A stretch of DNA of 64,000 nucleotides, from assembly GCA_963783355.1 (NCBI GenBank), contig CAWANF010000012.1:193410-257409 (forward strand), read 5' to 3'. The notes beneath the pieces are model-generated. The model worked only from the letters and a program-made list of their open reading frames with translations. It was not told the DNA's origin and made no database searches. The translations under genes were made by a program, and so were the position numbers. Positions 1 to 9,189 of this stretch are shown here, one piece after another (the first letter of the stretch is position 1; each line of letters opens with the position of its first letter). Origin of the DNA: CAWANF01 sp963783355. GTDB lineage: Bacteria; Bacteroidota; Rhodothermia; Balneolales; DATFMH01.

Positions 1-161
1 ACTTCCGGAGGAGCAAAATTTGGGAATATACTGTACCTGGCCCTGGTAATGATAAAAATTCCATAAAACACCAATATCGTTGCCAATGCTATTACGATCC
101 CTTTAAATTTCAGGGAAAAGTGTACGATATGTGAAAGGATTCCACCTTGATTTTCAGCCAT
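1..161 (-). CDS. RND efflux pump inner-membrane subunit, CusA/CzcA type (partial)
   Basis: Only the N-terminal ~53 codons lie in the window; the gene runs off the left edge. The reading starts at the ATG complementary to 159-161 and begins MAENQGGILSHIVHFSLKFK, then a first hydrophobic helix and 'ARYSIFPNFAPPEV'. That last stretch matches the conserved start of the periplasmic porter domain of heavy-metal RND pumps (usual form D-x-FP-x-F-x-PP-x-V). The start codon lies two bases beyond the adaptor stop codon, so the two genes are probably co-translated. By family, such pumps export metal ions or drugs using the proton gradient; the substrate cannot be told from this fragment. Confidence 0.8.
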   Translation of the reverse strand, partial: MAENQGGILSHIVHFSLKFKGIVIALATILVFYGIFIITRARYSIFPNFAPPE

Positions 162-163
162 AA

Positions 164-1222
164 TCAATCGTCGTCCCCGTCACCCTGTTGAACAGGCATC
201 TTTGAGAGCATTTCCTGTGAAAGTAAATACTGAGCACCTGAAACCACCACATGATCATTTTTCGTAATATTTTTCTTTGCAACCCATCCGTTTCCGAATG
301 AATAAGCAGTTGATATGCTTTTTCTCATGAATTTTTCGGGGCCTGTTTGCACATATATCCATGGCAATCCTTGTGCCCAAACTACAGATGAGTCAGGAAT
401 AAACACTCCGGAATAGGATTCCCTGGTCGGTATTCTGGCTATTACATTCATATCAGGGGCCAATTCGTTCGAATTGCCTTCTGTCAGATAAAAATATCCC
501 CGCTTTTGTATTCTTTGATCTATTTTTGGGGACTTAGAAATGTATCGAGCCGCCGATTGTCTTAATTTGGAAACTTTAATAGTAATTTTTGCGGGAGGAT
601 TGAAATTAGCAGACACATTTTCCGAAGGCGTGATTAAAACGAGCCAGGAATCTTGATTAATAACCTTATCTAATTTAGGTGATCCGTTCGTTACCCATTT
701 AGTAATAACCGCTCCCCATTCCTGGCGAATACTGTCCGTCATAGCTCTAAGAGATAAACGGGCCTCTTCATAGTCCGACTGATCGGCAATCCATTGAGCT
801 CTTTCCGCTTCAAATATTTTCTGAGAAGTTTGCTGGTTTTTATACAATTTCGAAATTCGATCATATTCTTTCTGAGAGACAAACAATTGGGCTTTCTGCT
901 TCTTCATCAGGGCGCTTTCCTGCTGATAGCGAATTCTCATCGTTGTCAAATCGTGTGGGGACAAAACAACACCTGGTTCTCTTAGCTGTCGATACACTTT
1001 CTCTTTTTTTAGTAAAGCTGCCTGAATGCCTTCTTCTTGTTGAACTCCTTTTGAAAGAGTCAAACCTGTATTGTCTGTATGAGGGTCGGAAGTGGCAACT
1101 GAAGGTGCATCATCCGTGTCATTTTTATCTGATTTTGAACATGAAACCAGTGTGGGTATAACAATTAAAAACGTAAGATAAAGAATCCCCTTACACCAGC
1201 CTGATATGATTTTTATAGCCAT
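164..1222 (-). CDS. RND efflux periplasmic adaptor (membrane fusion) lipoprotein
   Basis: This 352-residue protein has a hydrophobic N-terminus ending in a lipobox-like 'LVSCSKSD', so it is probably a lipoprotein. A charged helical hairpin follows (residues ~95-165), then a beta-barrel-like region and a membrane-proximal domain ('GVFIPDSSVVWAQGLPWIYV'). This is the usual order of RND adaptors (HlyD/CusB family), which link the inner-membrane pump to an outer-membrane channel. It is short for a CusB and lacks an obvious N-terminal metal-binding extension. It sits just upstream of the RND pump gene and downstream of a two-component system, so metal-inducible efflux is the likely context. No outer-membrane channel gene is visible here. 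Confidence 0.8.
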   Translation of the reverse strand: MAIKIISGWCKGILYLTFLIVIPTLVSCSKSDKNDTDDAPSVATSDPHTDNTGLTLSKGVQQEEGIQAALLKKEKVYRQLREPGVVLSPHDLTTMRIRYQQESALMKKQKAQLFVSQKEYDRISKLYKNQQTSQKIFEAERAQWIADQSDYEEARLSLRAMTDSIRQEWGAVITKWVTNGSPKLDKVINQDSWLVLITPSENVSANFNPPAKITIKVSKLRQSAARYISKSPKIDQRIQKRGYFYLTEGNSNELAPDMNVIARIPTRESYSGVFIPDSSVVWAQGLPWIYVQTGPEKFMRKSISTAYSFGNGWVAKKNITKNDHVVVSGAQYLLSQEMLSKMPVQQGDGDDD

Positions 1223-1442
1223 CTAAATAACATTTAACGATACTTTCGAGGTAAACAATTCTCTTTATGGTCTTCAGTTTAGAAAATATAGATGCTACCG
1301 GCAGATCACCATTACATTTCGATTACAAAAAAGGGATCGAAGAAGAATGGAATAAGGGGAATAGAGAAATGTTGATTTCTAAATTTTGAAAGAGAAAAAC
1401 TTTTGTTAGAAAATCTATTATTTCAGCATTAATAATTTCTTC

Positions 1443-2894
1443 TCAGTTAGGAAAACGAAGAGTCACTTTCGTTCCATTGTCAGGTTCACTTGAAATGAAA
1501 ACGTCCCCTTCATGTAATTCCATAATCGTCTTGACAATCGACAGTCCCAATCCGGAACCATCCCGGCCATCGGATCTGGCCTTATCTACCCGGTAAAAAC
1601 GGTCAAAAACTTTGGCTATTTGTTCAGTCGGAATACCATTTCCAGTATCTGAAACGATAAGATCGGTGTAATCAGAATATGATTCTGCAATTAAAGTAAT
1701 AGATCCGAATTCAGGTGTATACCGGACAGCGTTGCTCAGCAGATTATTAACGGCTCGCTGAAACAATACAGGATCGGCATTTAGCAGACCATCACCTGAT
1801 AATCTGAGTCTTATATTTTTCTCTTCGTACAATGGCTCATAAATAGTAACTACCCTTTCCATTTCTTTCCGAACCTCAAACTTCTTTTTCATAATATGAA
1901 GCTCAGTCCGGTCAGCCCTTGCCAGAAAAAGCAATTGCTCAATCATGGTCATCAGTCGCCGGTATTCCTCCATATTTGATTCAAGTACCCCACGGTAATC
2001 ATCAGCCGAACGAATCCTTGATAAGGCTACTTCGGTCTGCCCCATTACATTGTGTATAGGAGTTCTTAATTCATGGGCCAGATCAGCAGAAAATTGGCGA
2101 AGCCTGTTGAACGAATCCTCAAGCCGAAATAACATATTGTCAAAAGATTTCGACAGAACCACCAATTCATCCGGCCATTCATGCGTTCCGATACGCTCAT
2201 GCAACCTGTTGGATGAAACTGTTTTAATAACTTTCGCGATATCGTGCAGCGGCTCCAATCCCTTACGGGTAATAACGGTTCCCAGAATAGTAGCAAAGAA
2301 AAAACCGCCTAATAAAACAAGAATCATTTCCTTTTTATATTCACCTATCACAACATGCTCATGAGAAACATCTAGTGCAATACGAATGACATACGTCCGG
2401 TTGTGTTGTTGATGATCTTCTGCCCACGCCGACATAAGCAAATACCATTTTCCATTAGGCGCATTCCAGCGGACTCCGGCTTTTGGCACCTGATCAATGT
2501 CAACAGGCGTGGGAAATGGTGCTGATTTAAAAATCTTAGCAAATTCTGAAGATTCAATAACAGTACTGAAATTTCTATGCTCAATCCTGGTATAATAACG
2601 GGCAAATTGCATAGCCCGGCTTTCCAGTACAACTTCCTCATCTAATTGTTCCCTTGGATCAGCGGCACTTTTAAGCTCAGAACGGGCGACTTCAATCTTG
2701 TTGATGAGAAAATGGTAATCCTGGGCTTCAAGATTCTGAGTTATATCATGAAAAAGTAAAAAAAGTGCAATCGCAAGAATCCCCGTAATTGAAACGACAT
2801 AGAATGCAATCAATCGGCCTGTTATTGATTTTGAAGGAAAGAACCGGCTCCATTTCTTAACATTCGATTTTTCCTCAGACATTTTTGGCAACAT
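1443..2894 (-). CDS. Sensor histidine kinase, heavy-metal (CusS/CopS-like) type
   Basis: This is a 483-residue membrane sensor kinase. A transmembrane helix near residues 25-47 and a second near 190-210 enclose a periplasmic sensor domain, followed by a HAMP linker. The H-box 'AHELRTPIHN' places the phospho-accepting histidine at about residue 274. The N-box 'NNLLSNAVRYTP' and the G-boxes 'DTGNGIP' and 'GSGLGLSIVK' are intact. Its start overlaps the end of the response-regulator gene by 20 bp, indicating translational coupling. Met5 could be the real start but would still overlap. The sequence and the neighbouring RND adaptor resemble Cus/Czc/Cop metal sensors; the ligand itself is inferred. 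Confidence 0.9.
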   Translation of the reverse strand: MLPKMSEEKSNVKKWSRFFPSKSITGRLIAFYVVSITGILAIALFLLFHDITQNLEAQDYHFLINKIEVARSELKSAADPREQLDEEVVLESRAMQFARYYTRIEHRNFSTVIESSEFAKIFKSAPFPTPVDIDQVPKAGVRWNAPNGKWYLLMSAWAEDHQQHNRTYVIRIALDVSHEHVVIGEYKKEMILVLLGGFFFATILGTVITRKGLEPLHDIAKVIKTVSSNRLHERIGTHEWPDELVVLSKSFDNMLFRLEDSFNRLRQFSADLAHELRTPIHNVMGQTEVALSRIRSADDYRGVLESNMEEYRRLMTMIEQLLFLARADRTELHIMKKKFEVRKEMERVVTIYEPLYEEKNIRLRLSGDGLLNADPVLFQRAVNNLLSNAVRYTPEFGSITLIAESYSDYTDLIVSDTGNGIPTEQIAKVFDRFYRVDKARSDGRDGSGLGLSIVKTIMELHEGDVFISSEPDNGTKVTLRFPN

Positions 2895-3546
2895 AGCCGA
2901 CTCCTCTTAGAGTATGGATAATCTTCGACGAAAAAGGGTCGTCAATTTTAGCTCTTAACCGGCGAATTGCCACATCAACGACATTTGTACCCGTATCAAA
3001 ATCGATATCCCAAACTTCACGGGCAATAACCTGACGGGAAAGAACCTCGTCTTTATGCTCAACTAAAAGACTCAGTAATTCGAATTCTTTGGGAGTCAGA
3101 TTAATAAATTGTCCATTTCTGGTAATTACACGACTTGTGTGATTAAGGCAGAGATCCCCCAGCCTGATTTCATCAGGCCGATATTCCAGCTTTCTGCGGG
3201 TCACCGCACGTATCCTGGCCAATAACTCTGAAAAAGCAAAAGGTTTTACCAGGTAATCATCTGCTCCAATTTCAAGGCCTTTAACTCGGTCTTCAATAGC
3301 ATCCCTTGCCGTTAGAAATATGACCGGCGTTCGTTTCCCCGCTGCTCTGAGATTTTCCAGTATCGACCAGCCATCTCGTCCGGGTAACATGACATCCAAA
3401 ATAATAATGTCGTAAACCTTCTTTTCAGCCATCGATAAACCAGTATGGCCATCATAAGCTATATCCGCAACTATATTATTTTCAGTGAGACCCTGACTCA
3501 GGAATGAGGCCGTTTTCTTTTCATCTTCTACTATTAATGCACGCAT
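2875..3546 (-). CDS. OmpR-family response regulator (CusR/CopR-like)
   Basis: The protein has an N-terminal receiver domain and a C-terminal winged-helix DNA-binding domain. The phospho-accepting aspartate is D51 in 'IIILDVMLPG', the acidic pocket is 'VEDE', and the conserved lysine is in 'DDYLVKPF'. The C-terminal 'TPKEFELLSLLVEHKDEV' is typical of OmpR/PhoB effectors. The open frame extends 11 codons further upstream (to 3579). I chose the ATG at 3546 because it gives the family's normal start (MRALIVEDE) with a purine-rich GGAAAA about 11 bases before it. It is the cognate regulator of the overlapping sensor kinase and probably controls the RND efflux genes downstream. Confidence 0.9.
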   Translation of the reverse strand: MRALIVEDEKKTASFLSQGLTENNIVADIAYDGHTGLSMAEKKVYDIIILDVMLPGRDGWSILENLRAAGKRTPVIFLTARDAIEDRVKGLEIGADDYLVKPFAFSELLARIRAVTRRKLEYRPDEIRLGDLCLNHTSRVITRNGQFINLTPKEFELLSLLVEHKDEVLSRQVIAREVWDIDFDTGTNVVDVAIRRLRAKIDDPFSSKIIHTLRGVGYVAKNV

Positions 3547-3700
3547 AATTTTACGTTTTTCCGATATACCGAAAGACAAAATACCTTATGAGCAATGAAG
3601 TTCACAATGAAATATATTTTTCCATACGAGCATTTTTGATTTTTTTTTTATAGCCTGTGCAATGGTTAAAATTTTATCTCGTCAAAACAGGCTGATACTC

Positions 3701-6259
3701 ATGAAAAAAAAATCATTGCTCCTTTTGTTACTGCTCCTCCCGTTTCAACTTCTCCTCGCGCAGTCCAAAATCCCTAACGTTATACCCATTCCTCAAAAAT
3801 GGACCTGGCTGAACGGCAGAACCAACTTGTCATCCATCCATCAAATCGTGCTGGCCAATGGAGCGGATTCAGCCGACCGTTTTACGGCTGAGCAGCTACA
3901 GGACACTTTTAAAAAGATTCTTAATCAGTCGGTAGAGATAAAAAACGGGACAGATCAGGAATTAACCGACGCCATTATCATTGGCAGCCCGAAAAATTCC
4001 GGCTTCTTCAGTAAATTTGTAAAACCGGATTCGTTCGATTCCGCCATGACTAAAGAAGGTTATGTTTTCAAAATGACCGGCGGGAATATCATTATCGCGG
4101 GATTATCCGATACCGGGCGTTTTTACGGAGCTATGACATTGAAGCAGCTGATTCAGTCAGCCGGATCCGATCACCAGATTGACAACATTTCCATTGAAGA
4201 TTATCCCTCCATGAAATTCCGCGGAATTTCCGATGATATGAGCCGGGGACAGGTTTCCACGCAAAAAAACCTGGAAAAGATTATTCGTTTCCTCGCTGAA
4301 TATAAGATGAACACGTATATGCCCTATATCGAGGATCTTTTTCATTTCAAACAATACCCTGATATTGGAAAAAACCGGGGCGCTTTTACACGTAAGGAAC
4401 TGGAAGAGCTGCAAAATTATGCGGCTAAATTTCATGTTCAAATTATCCCGGCTTTTGAATCGCTGGGACACCAGGAAAACCTGTTATTGAATAATAAATA
4501 TGTAAAATATGCCGAATATCCCGGTTCTGCATCCTTCAACACTCAGGATTCAGCCGCTTATCACTTCGTCGATTCGCTGATTAGAGAAATGATTCCGGTT
4601 TTTCATTCCAAATACTTTTCGATGGGTGGCGACGAATCGTTTGATGTAGGTTTGGGTGCCAGCAAACGAGCCGTTGAACGTTACGGATTAGCGACGGTGA
4701 ACGCCCGGTATTACCAAAAAATTTATCAATACATTCGTAAACACCACAAAACGGTCATCATGTATGGCGACATGCTTCTGCGTGATCCTTTGGCACTCAG
4801 CCAGATACCGAAAGATTTAATAATCATGGACTGGCATTATGGATCGAGTGATAATTACTCGTCCACGGAAGTCTTTTCCAACGCTCACCAACCATTCATT
4901 GTTTCTCCCGGTGTTAATGACTGGTCGGCTATTTATCCGCGGCAAAGTGCGGCCTGGGTTAATATTCACAACCTGACATTGCAGGGTTTTAGAAATGGAT
5001 CTATCGGTTCCATTAACAGCAGCTGGGGTGATTTTGGCGGACCAAATTTCAGGGAATTAAACTATAGAGGATATGCTTACGGAGCCGAATGCAGCTGGAA
5101 TCCAACGATGGCGAACGGACAAACGATTGATGCCCGTTTTAACCAGATTTTTTTCCGTTCCGATGACGCCCGTTTGTTAGCGGTGCAGTCACAATTAAAT
5201 GAATTAAGTGAGGATTTTTCATTCCGCGATTTATGGCGACAACCGTTTGATCGCCTGGATTTATTTGAAAAACATGGCCATCTCCCACTGTTAACGGAAG
5301 CAACCGACATATACAGAAACGGCAGTTATGCACTGGATCTGATTCATTCTCTCAAGAAAAATATCCATCAAAATTCCGATATCCTTGATTATTACGCTTA
5401 CGATGCCAAACTGAGCCGCTGGTTTGGTAACAGCCTGCTATTTGCACGCTGGATGCATACTACCGTTGATCAAAACATTTCCCCGGGAAGCCGAAAACCC
5501 TACGTAGATAAAGCCATTGCATGGGGAGAAAAACTGGAGAATAACATTAGTCAGCTTCATGATGAATATGACCAGCTCTGGCTTCAAACCAATAAGAAGG
5601 CCAACCTGGATCGCATCGATACGTTGTTCATCTACCAGAAAACTTTTCTGAACAAAATTGTTGAAGGCTTGAAAAATAATTCATGGGATATATCCTACAA
5701 TATTCCGAGTGATTTCATCGCTGTCAACGGAGCCTCAAAAGACAACCCCGTCTCAGCGGCCTACCTCAGGAAAAGTTTTCGAATTGATCCTCATAAAAAA
5801 ATCAAACACGCATGGCTGCAGGTGATTGGAGACACCAACGTTAAAGTTTGGGTTGACGGACATGAAATTGAACATAACTACACCCGCCGGCAATTATCGC
5901 TGTTAGTCGATCTGAGAAGAAGTTCTTATCACGATATCGCACATATTCTGAATAAAAAAAGCCGAAACGCCATCGCTGTAGAAGTGCACAGTTATTATCC
6001 CCCGAAAGGCAGTCATTCGTTCATGCAAACACGCCCTGCGGCCGCCAATGTATATCTTGATATCGAATATACCGACGGAACATCACAGCGTATCCTGTCT
6101 GATCCATACTGGAAATCTCATACATTCGCCGAAAAAGGCTGGACCCAAACCAATTTTGATGATTCTTACTGGTTACCGGCAAGCGTAGTAAATGATTTTC
6201 CGTTTAATGTTTATCAGCCTATGTTTGATATAGGTTTACCGTCATTTATTGCTTTGTAA
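3701..6259 (+). CDS. Secreted beta-N-acetylhexosaminidase-like glycoside hydrolase, family GH20
   Basis: The protein starts with a strong signal peptide (MKKKSLLLLLLLLPFQLLLA). A GH20b-type N-terminal domain runs to about residue 155, then a TIM barrel opens with 'MKFRGISDDMSRGQ'. The catalytic Asp-Glu pair is D311-E312 in 'FSMGGDES'. In the classical motif H-x-GGDE the histidine is here a serine. A C-terminal beta-sandwich follows (~residues 690-850). GH20 enzymes release terminal GlcNAc/GalNAc by substrate-assisted catalysis; a role in chitin, mucin or cell-wall turnover is likely. The longer frame begins at 3662, but the ATG at 3701 directly precedes the signal peptide. The gene stands alone and diverges from the regulator gene. 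Confidence 0.85.
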   Translation: MKKKSLLLLLLLLPFQLLLAQSKIPNVIPIPQKWTWLNGRTNLSSIHQIVLANGADSADRFTAEQLQDTFKKILNQSVEIKNGTDQELTDAIIIGSPKNSGFFSKFVKPDSFDSAMTKEGYVFKMTGGNIIIAGLSDTGRFYGAMTLKQLIQSAGSDHQIDNISIEDYPSMKFRGISDDMSRGQVSTQKNLEKIIRFLAEYKMNTYMPYIEDLFHFKQYPDIGKNRGAFTRKELEELQNYAAKFHVQIIPAFESLGHQENLLLNNKYVKYAEYPGSASFNTQDSAAYHFVDSLIREMIPVFHSKYFSMGGDESFDVGLGASKRAVERYGLATVNARYYQKIYQYIRKHHKTVIMYGDMLLRDPLALSQIPKDLIIMDWHYGSSDNYSSTEVFSNAHQPFIVSPGVNDWSAIYPRQSAAWVNIHNLTLQGFRNGSIGSINSSWGDFGGPNFRELNYRGYAYGAECSWNPTMANGQTIDARFNQIFFRSDDARLLAVQSQLNELSEDFSFRDLWRQPFDRLDLFEKHGHLPLLTEATDIYRNGSYALDLIHSLKKNIHQNSDILDYYAYDAKLSRWFGNSLLFARWMHTTVDQNISPGSRKPYVDKAIAWGEKLENNISQLHDEYDQLWLQTNKKANLDRIDTLFIYQKTFLNKIVEGLKNNSWDISYNIPSDFIAVNGASKDNPVSAAYLRKSFRIDPHKKIKHAWLQVIGDTNVKVWVDGHEIEHNYTRRQLSLLVDLRRSSYHDIAHILNKKSRNAIAVEVHSYYPPKGSHSFMQTRPAAANVYLDIEYTDGTSQRILSDPYWKSHTFAEKGWTQTNFDDSYWLPASVVNDFPFNVYQPMFDIGLPSFIAL

Positions 6260-6416
6260 ATTAGGTTTTCCAGACTGCATATTTTTTCATTTTTTCGTAT
6301 TACTTATTCCGTCTTCCGGTTTCGTGATTTTATTCTAACCTGCCGGTTATTGCGTGAATTGGTGAAAGTTATATATTGAAGATAGATACTTAGGACACCA
6401 TAAGAGAGGAGTATTT

Positions 6417-6878
6417 ATGCCAGTCGCAAAGCTAAAAAATTTTCTCAAAGAGAATAATATTAAGTACGAATCAATTACGCATTTACCGGCCAGTACCGCA
6501 CAGGAAACAGCAGCAAGAGCTCATATCAGTGGTAAAAATATGGCTAAGACGGTTATGGTTAAGGTGAAGGGCGAATTAGCTATGGCTATCTTACCGGCAA
6601 ATAAGAAAGTTAACTTTATTTTGCTGAAAGATTCCATCGGAAACCACGATATCGAACTGGCTTCTGAAATTGAATTCAGGAATGCTTTTCCTGATTGTGA
6701 ATTGGGAGCTATGCCGCCGTTTGGCAATCTTTACGGAATGAAAATTTTCGTTGACAAGTCTCTGACTAAAGACAAAGAAATTGCCTTCAACGCCGGGACT
6801 CACAACGAATTGATCAAAATGACCTATAAAGATTTTGAAAAAATCACAAAACCCAAAATTGTCACCTTCAGTTCCTGA
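6417..6878 (+). CDS. YbaK/EbsC-family aminoacyl-tRNA deacylase
   Basis: This 153-residue protein spans a single YbaK/ProRS-associated domain. 'TAQETAARAHISGKNMAKTV' near residues 28-46 and 'GAMPPFGNLYG' near 100-110 are the recognisable conserved parts. Members hydrolyse mischarged aminoacyl-tRNAs (for example Cys-tRNAPro or Ala-tRNAPro) in trans, improving translation fidelity. Which tRNA this one edits cannot be told from sequence. The start has a clear Shine-Dalgarno site (GAGAGGAG, about 6 bases upstream). A hairpin terminator follows the gene, so it is probably a single-gene unit. Confidence 0.85.
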   Translation: MPVAKLKNFLKENNIKYESITHLPASTAQETAARAHISGKNMAKTVMVKVKGELAMAILPANKKVNFILLKDSIGNHDIELASEIEFRNAFPDCELGAMPPFGNLYGMKIFVDKSLTKDKEIAFNAGTHNELIKMTYKDFEKITKPKIVTFSS

Positions 6879-6889
6879 TTTGTACTTAA

Positions 6890-6917
6890 AATCTGGTTGA
6901 AAAACCAGATTGATTTT
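6890..6917 (+). terminator. Rho-independent terminator-like hairpin
   Basis: A perfect 9-bp stem (AATCTGGTT / AACCAGATT) with a GAAA tetraloop lies 11 bases after the YbaK-like stop codon and is followed by GATTTTATT. The stem is AT-rich and the T-run is interrupted, so termination may be incomplete. Confidence 0.6.
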
Positions 6918-7034
6918 ATTGGGATTCATGCATCATTTCTAAAATTTCCTGATTATCAAAATGAACCTTTTCATTATGCGTGAAGTTTTATGTAATTAGT
7001 TACTGCTCAATAAAATATTTTAGATAATCAGGAT

Positions 7035-7592
7035 ATGAATCCAACTCAAAATCATTTAGAAACGGCAACTTTTGGTGCAGGCTGTTTTTGGTGCACCGAG
7101 GCTGTTTTTCAACAAATAAACGGCATTGTTTCCGTGGAACCAGGGTACGCCGGCGGTGATGGGTTACAACCAAGTTATGAAGAAGTCTGTACCGGCAAAA
7201 CCGGCCATGCCGAGGTCGCACAAATAGCGTTTGATCCTTCTGTTGTCTCTTACGAGGATTTATTGCAGGTTTTTTGGCATGTTCATAATCCGACCACTCT
7301 TAACCGGCAAGGCGCCGATATTGGGACACAATACCGTTCTGTCATTTTTTATCATAATGAAGATCAAAAGCTTATCGCGGAAAAATCAAAAGCAAATATT
7401 GATAATTCCGGTTTATGGAAAAAGCCTATTGTGACGCAAATAGAGCCAGTTCGCAACTATTCCATGGCTGAAAATTATCATCAAAATTATTATCAGCTCC
7501 ATTCAAATGCCGGGTATTGCTCGTTTGTTATTGCTCCTAAACTTGCCAAATTTCGCAAGGAATTTTCTCATTTACTCAAGGAAACCGCCTGA
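7035..7592 (+). CDS. msrA: Peptide methionine-S-sulfoxide reductase MsrA
   Basis: This 185-residue protein carries the MsrA signature 'GAGCFWCTEAVF', with the catalytic cysteine at residue 17, and the downstream 'PGYAGG' and 'YRSVIFYHNEDQ' segments. MsrA repairs the S-epimer of methionine sulfoxide in proteins and free methionine, using thioredoxin as reductant. It has no signal peptide, so it acts in the cytoplasm. It is followed 30 bp later by an AlkD-like DNA repair gene, so the two may form a small damage-repair unit. No MsrB is present in the window. Confidence 0.95.
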   Translation: MNPTQNHLETATFGAGCFWCTEAVFQQINGIVSVEPGYAGGDGLQPSYEEVCTGKTGHAEVAQIAFDPSVVSYEDLLQVFWHVHNPTTLNRQGADIGTQYRSVIFYHNEDQKLIAEKSKANIDNSGLWKKPIVTQIEPVRNYSMAENYHQNYYQLHSNAGYCSFVIAPKLAKFRKEFSHLLKETA

Positions 7593-7622
7593 TATGAAAA
7601 TTGACTGCCGTGAGAAATCAAT

Positions 7623-8327
7623 ATGAAAGCATCTGACATCCACGATTTGATGTACTCCATGAAAAACCCGGAACAAGAAACAAATCTGTTGAGATTCTTC
7701 AAAACAGGACCGGGAGAATATGGCGAAGGAGACCAATTTTTAGGATTAAAAGTCCCGCAAGTCAGGCAAATTGCCAAAAAGTGTTCCGACGTTACCATAA
7801 ACGAAGTTATAAAACTGCTTCACTCCCCTTTTCATGAAGAGCGTCTTTTATCCCTGTTTTTGTTGACTAAAAAATTTGAGAAGGGCGATGATATTCAAAA
7901 ATCGAACATATATAATCTTTACCTGCAGAATACTTCATTTATAAATAACTGGGACCTCGTAGATTTATCCGCTGACAAGATCATCGGTGCCTGGCTTTTT
8001 AATAAAGATAAAAGTATCCTAAATGAACTGGCAACATCTGATGACCTTTGGAAACGCAGAATTGCCATCATGACCACTTTTTATTTCATCAAAAATGGTG
8101 AATTTAATAAGACGCTGGAATTAGCGTTTCTTTTATTGAATGATAAGGAAGATTTGATCCATAAAGCGGTCGGCTGGATGCTCAGGGAAACCGGTAAACG
8201 GGATTTCGATACAGAATTTAAGTTTCTAAAAAAACATTATAACCGGATGCCACGGACAATGCTTCGATATGCTATCGAACGATTTCCGGAAGAAATGAGT
8301 CAACAATTTCTAAAAGGTAAAATATAG
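7623..8327 (+). CDS. AlkD-family DNA alkylation repair protein (HEAT-like repeats)
   Basis: This 234-residue all-helical protein matches the AlkD family of DNA glycosylases that remove bulky or positively charged alkylated purines without flipping the base. Conserved positions can be placed: W110 and D114 in 'NNWDLVDLSA', an arginine in 'LWKRRIAIM' (~residue 145) and W185 in 'KAVGWMLRETG'. These correspond to the Trp/Asp/Arg/Trp set described for Bacillus AlkD. The helical repeats cover the whole length. It lies 30 bp downstream of msrA and is likely co-transcribed with it. Confidence 0.9.
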   Translation: MKASDIHDLMYSMKNPEQETNLLRFFKTGPGEYGEGDQFLGLKVPQVRQIAKKCSDVTINEVIKLLHSPFHEERLLSLFLLTKKFEKGDDIQKSNIYNLYLQNTSFINNWDLVDLSADKIIGAWLFNKDKSILNELATSDDLWKRRIAIMTTFYFIKNGEFNKTLELAFLLLNDKEDLIHKAVGWMLRETGKRDFDTEFKFLKKHYNRMPRTMLRYAIERFPEEMSQQFLKGKI

Positions 8328-8388
8328 TTTTAGAAAAAGTATGTAGTTTAGTCTGTCTGTTATTTTCTAACATTTTTACAAAAAGTTC

Positions 8389-9189
8389 ATGCTATCCATC
8401 ATCCTGATTTTTTTCCTTCAGTCTGTACATTTTTCTCCGGCAAACCCCGGATTAAAAGCCAATGCTTTAGATTCACTAAAAATTCATGTAAAAGATATCC
8501 GCCATACGTTTAAGAGCCCGAAAGACAGCGCTATTCTGCTACGTTTTCAAATTCAATATCCGATCATTAGTTCAGGCCATAAAGCTTTAAGCGATTCCCT
8601 GAATAATGAAATACACAAATTTGTGAATGCATCCATCATAGAAAATTCCGAACCGGAACCGCCGGATACCCTTTTTCTGGATTTCGTAGAACAATATCAG
8701 TCACTACAAAAACGATTCCCGAAATATCACCTTGAATGGAATTTCAACAGGGAAGTAAATGTCATTTTTCAATCTAAATCCATCGTTAGCCTTCGCTTTA
8801 ATGAACATTCGTTCACCGGCGGTGCTCATCCCATTTCTTACACCTATTACAAAACGTTCAGCAGAGACAGTGGCAAAAAGCTGTCGTTAAACGATCTCTT
8901 CAAACCTGATTTTCGTAACGCCTTAACAATGAAAGCTGAGCGTATTTTCCGGAAGGATAAAGCAATGAGCCCGGACAGTTCCTTTGCGGCCGCCGGATAT
9001 TGGTTTAAAAATAATTTCTTTTCCCTGAATAATAATTATGCTTTGACAGGCAAGGGATTACAATTTTTTTATAATGATTATGAAATTGCTCCCTATTACA
9101 TGGGTTCAACTAAAATGATTGTTCCATACGACGAATTAAAATCAGTGCTTAAACCGGAATATTTTCCAAAAGAAACGGCAAAAAAATGA
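8389..9189 (+). CDS. Secreted or periplasmic DUF3298-type protein
   Basis: This 266-residue protein has an N-terminal hydrophobic stretch (MLSIILIFFLQSVHFSPA) that looks like a signal peptide, although it lacks an n-region charge. The middle and C-terminal part ('SFTGGAHPISYTYYKTF', 'LSLNDLFKP', then 'FFYNDYEIAPYYMGST') has the pattern of DUF4163/DUF3298 proteins (RsiV/PdaC-associated). These are often cell-envelope proteins of unclear function. Its stop codon overlaps the start of the next gene by 4 bp (ATGA), so the two are translationally coupled. No catalytic residues are evident. Confidence 0.7.
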   Translation: MLSIILIFFLQSVHFSPANPGLKANALDSLKIHVKDIRHTFKSPKDSAILLRFQIQYPIISSGHKALSDSLNNEIHKFVNASIIENSEPEPPDTLFLDFVEQYQSLQKRFPKYHLEWNFNREVNVIFQSKSIVSLRFNEHSFTGGAHPISYTYYKTFSRDSGKKLSLNDLFKPDFRNALTMKAERIFRKDKAMSPDSSFAAAGYWFKNNFFSLNNNYALTGKGLQFFYNDYEIAPYYMGSTKMIVPYDELKSVLKPEYFPKETAKK

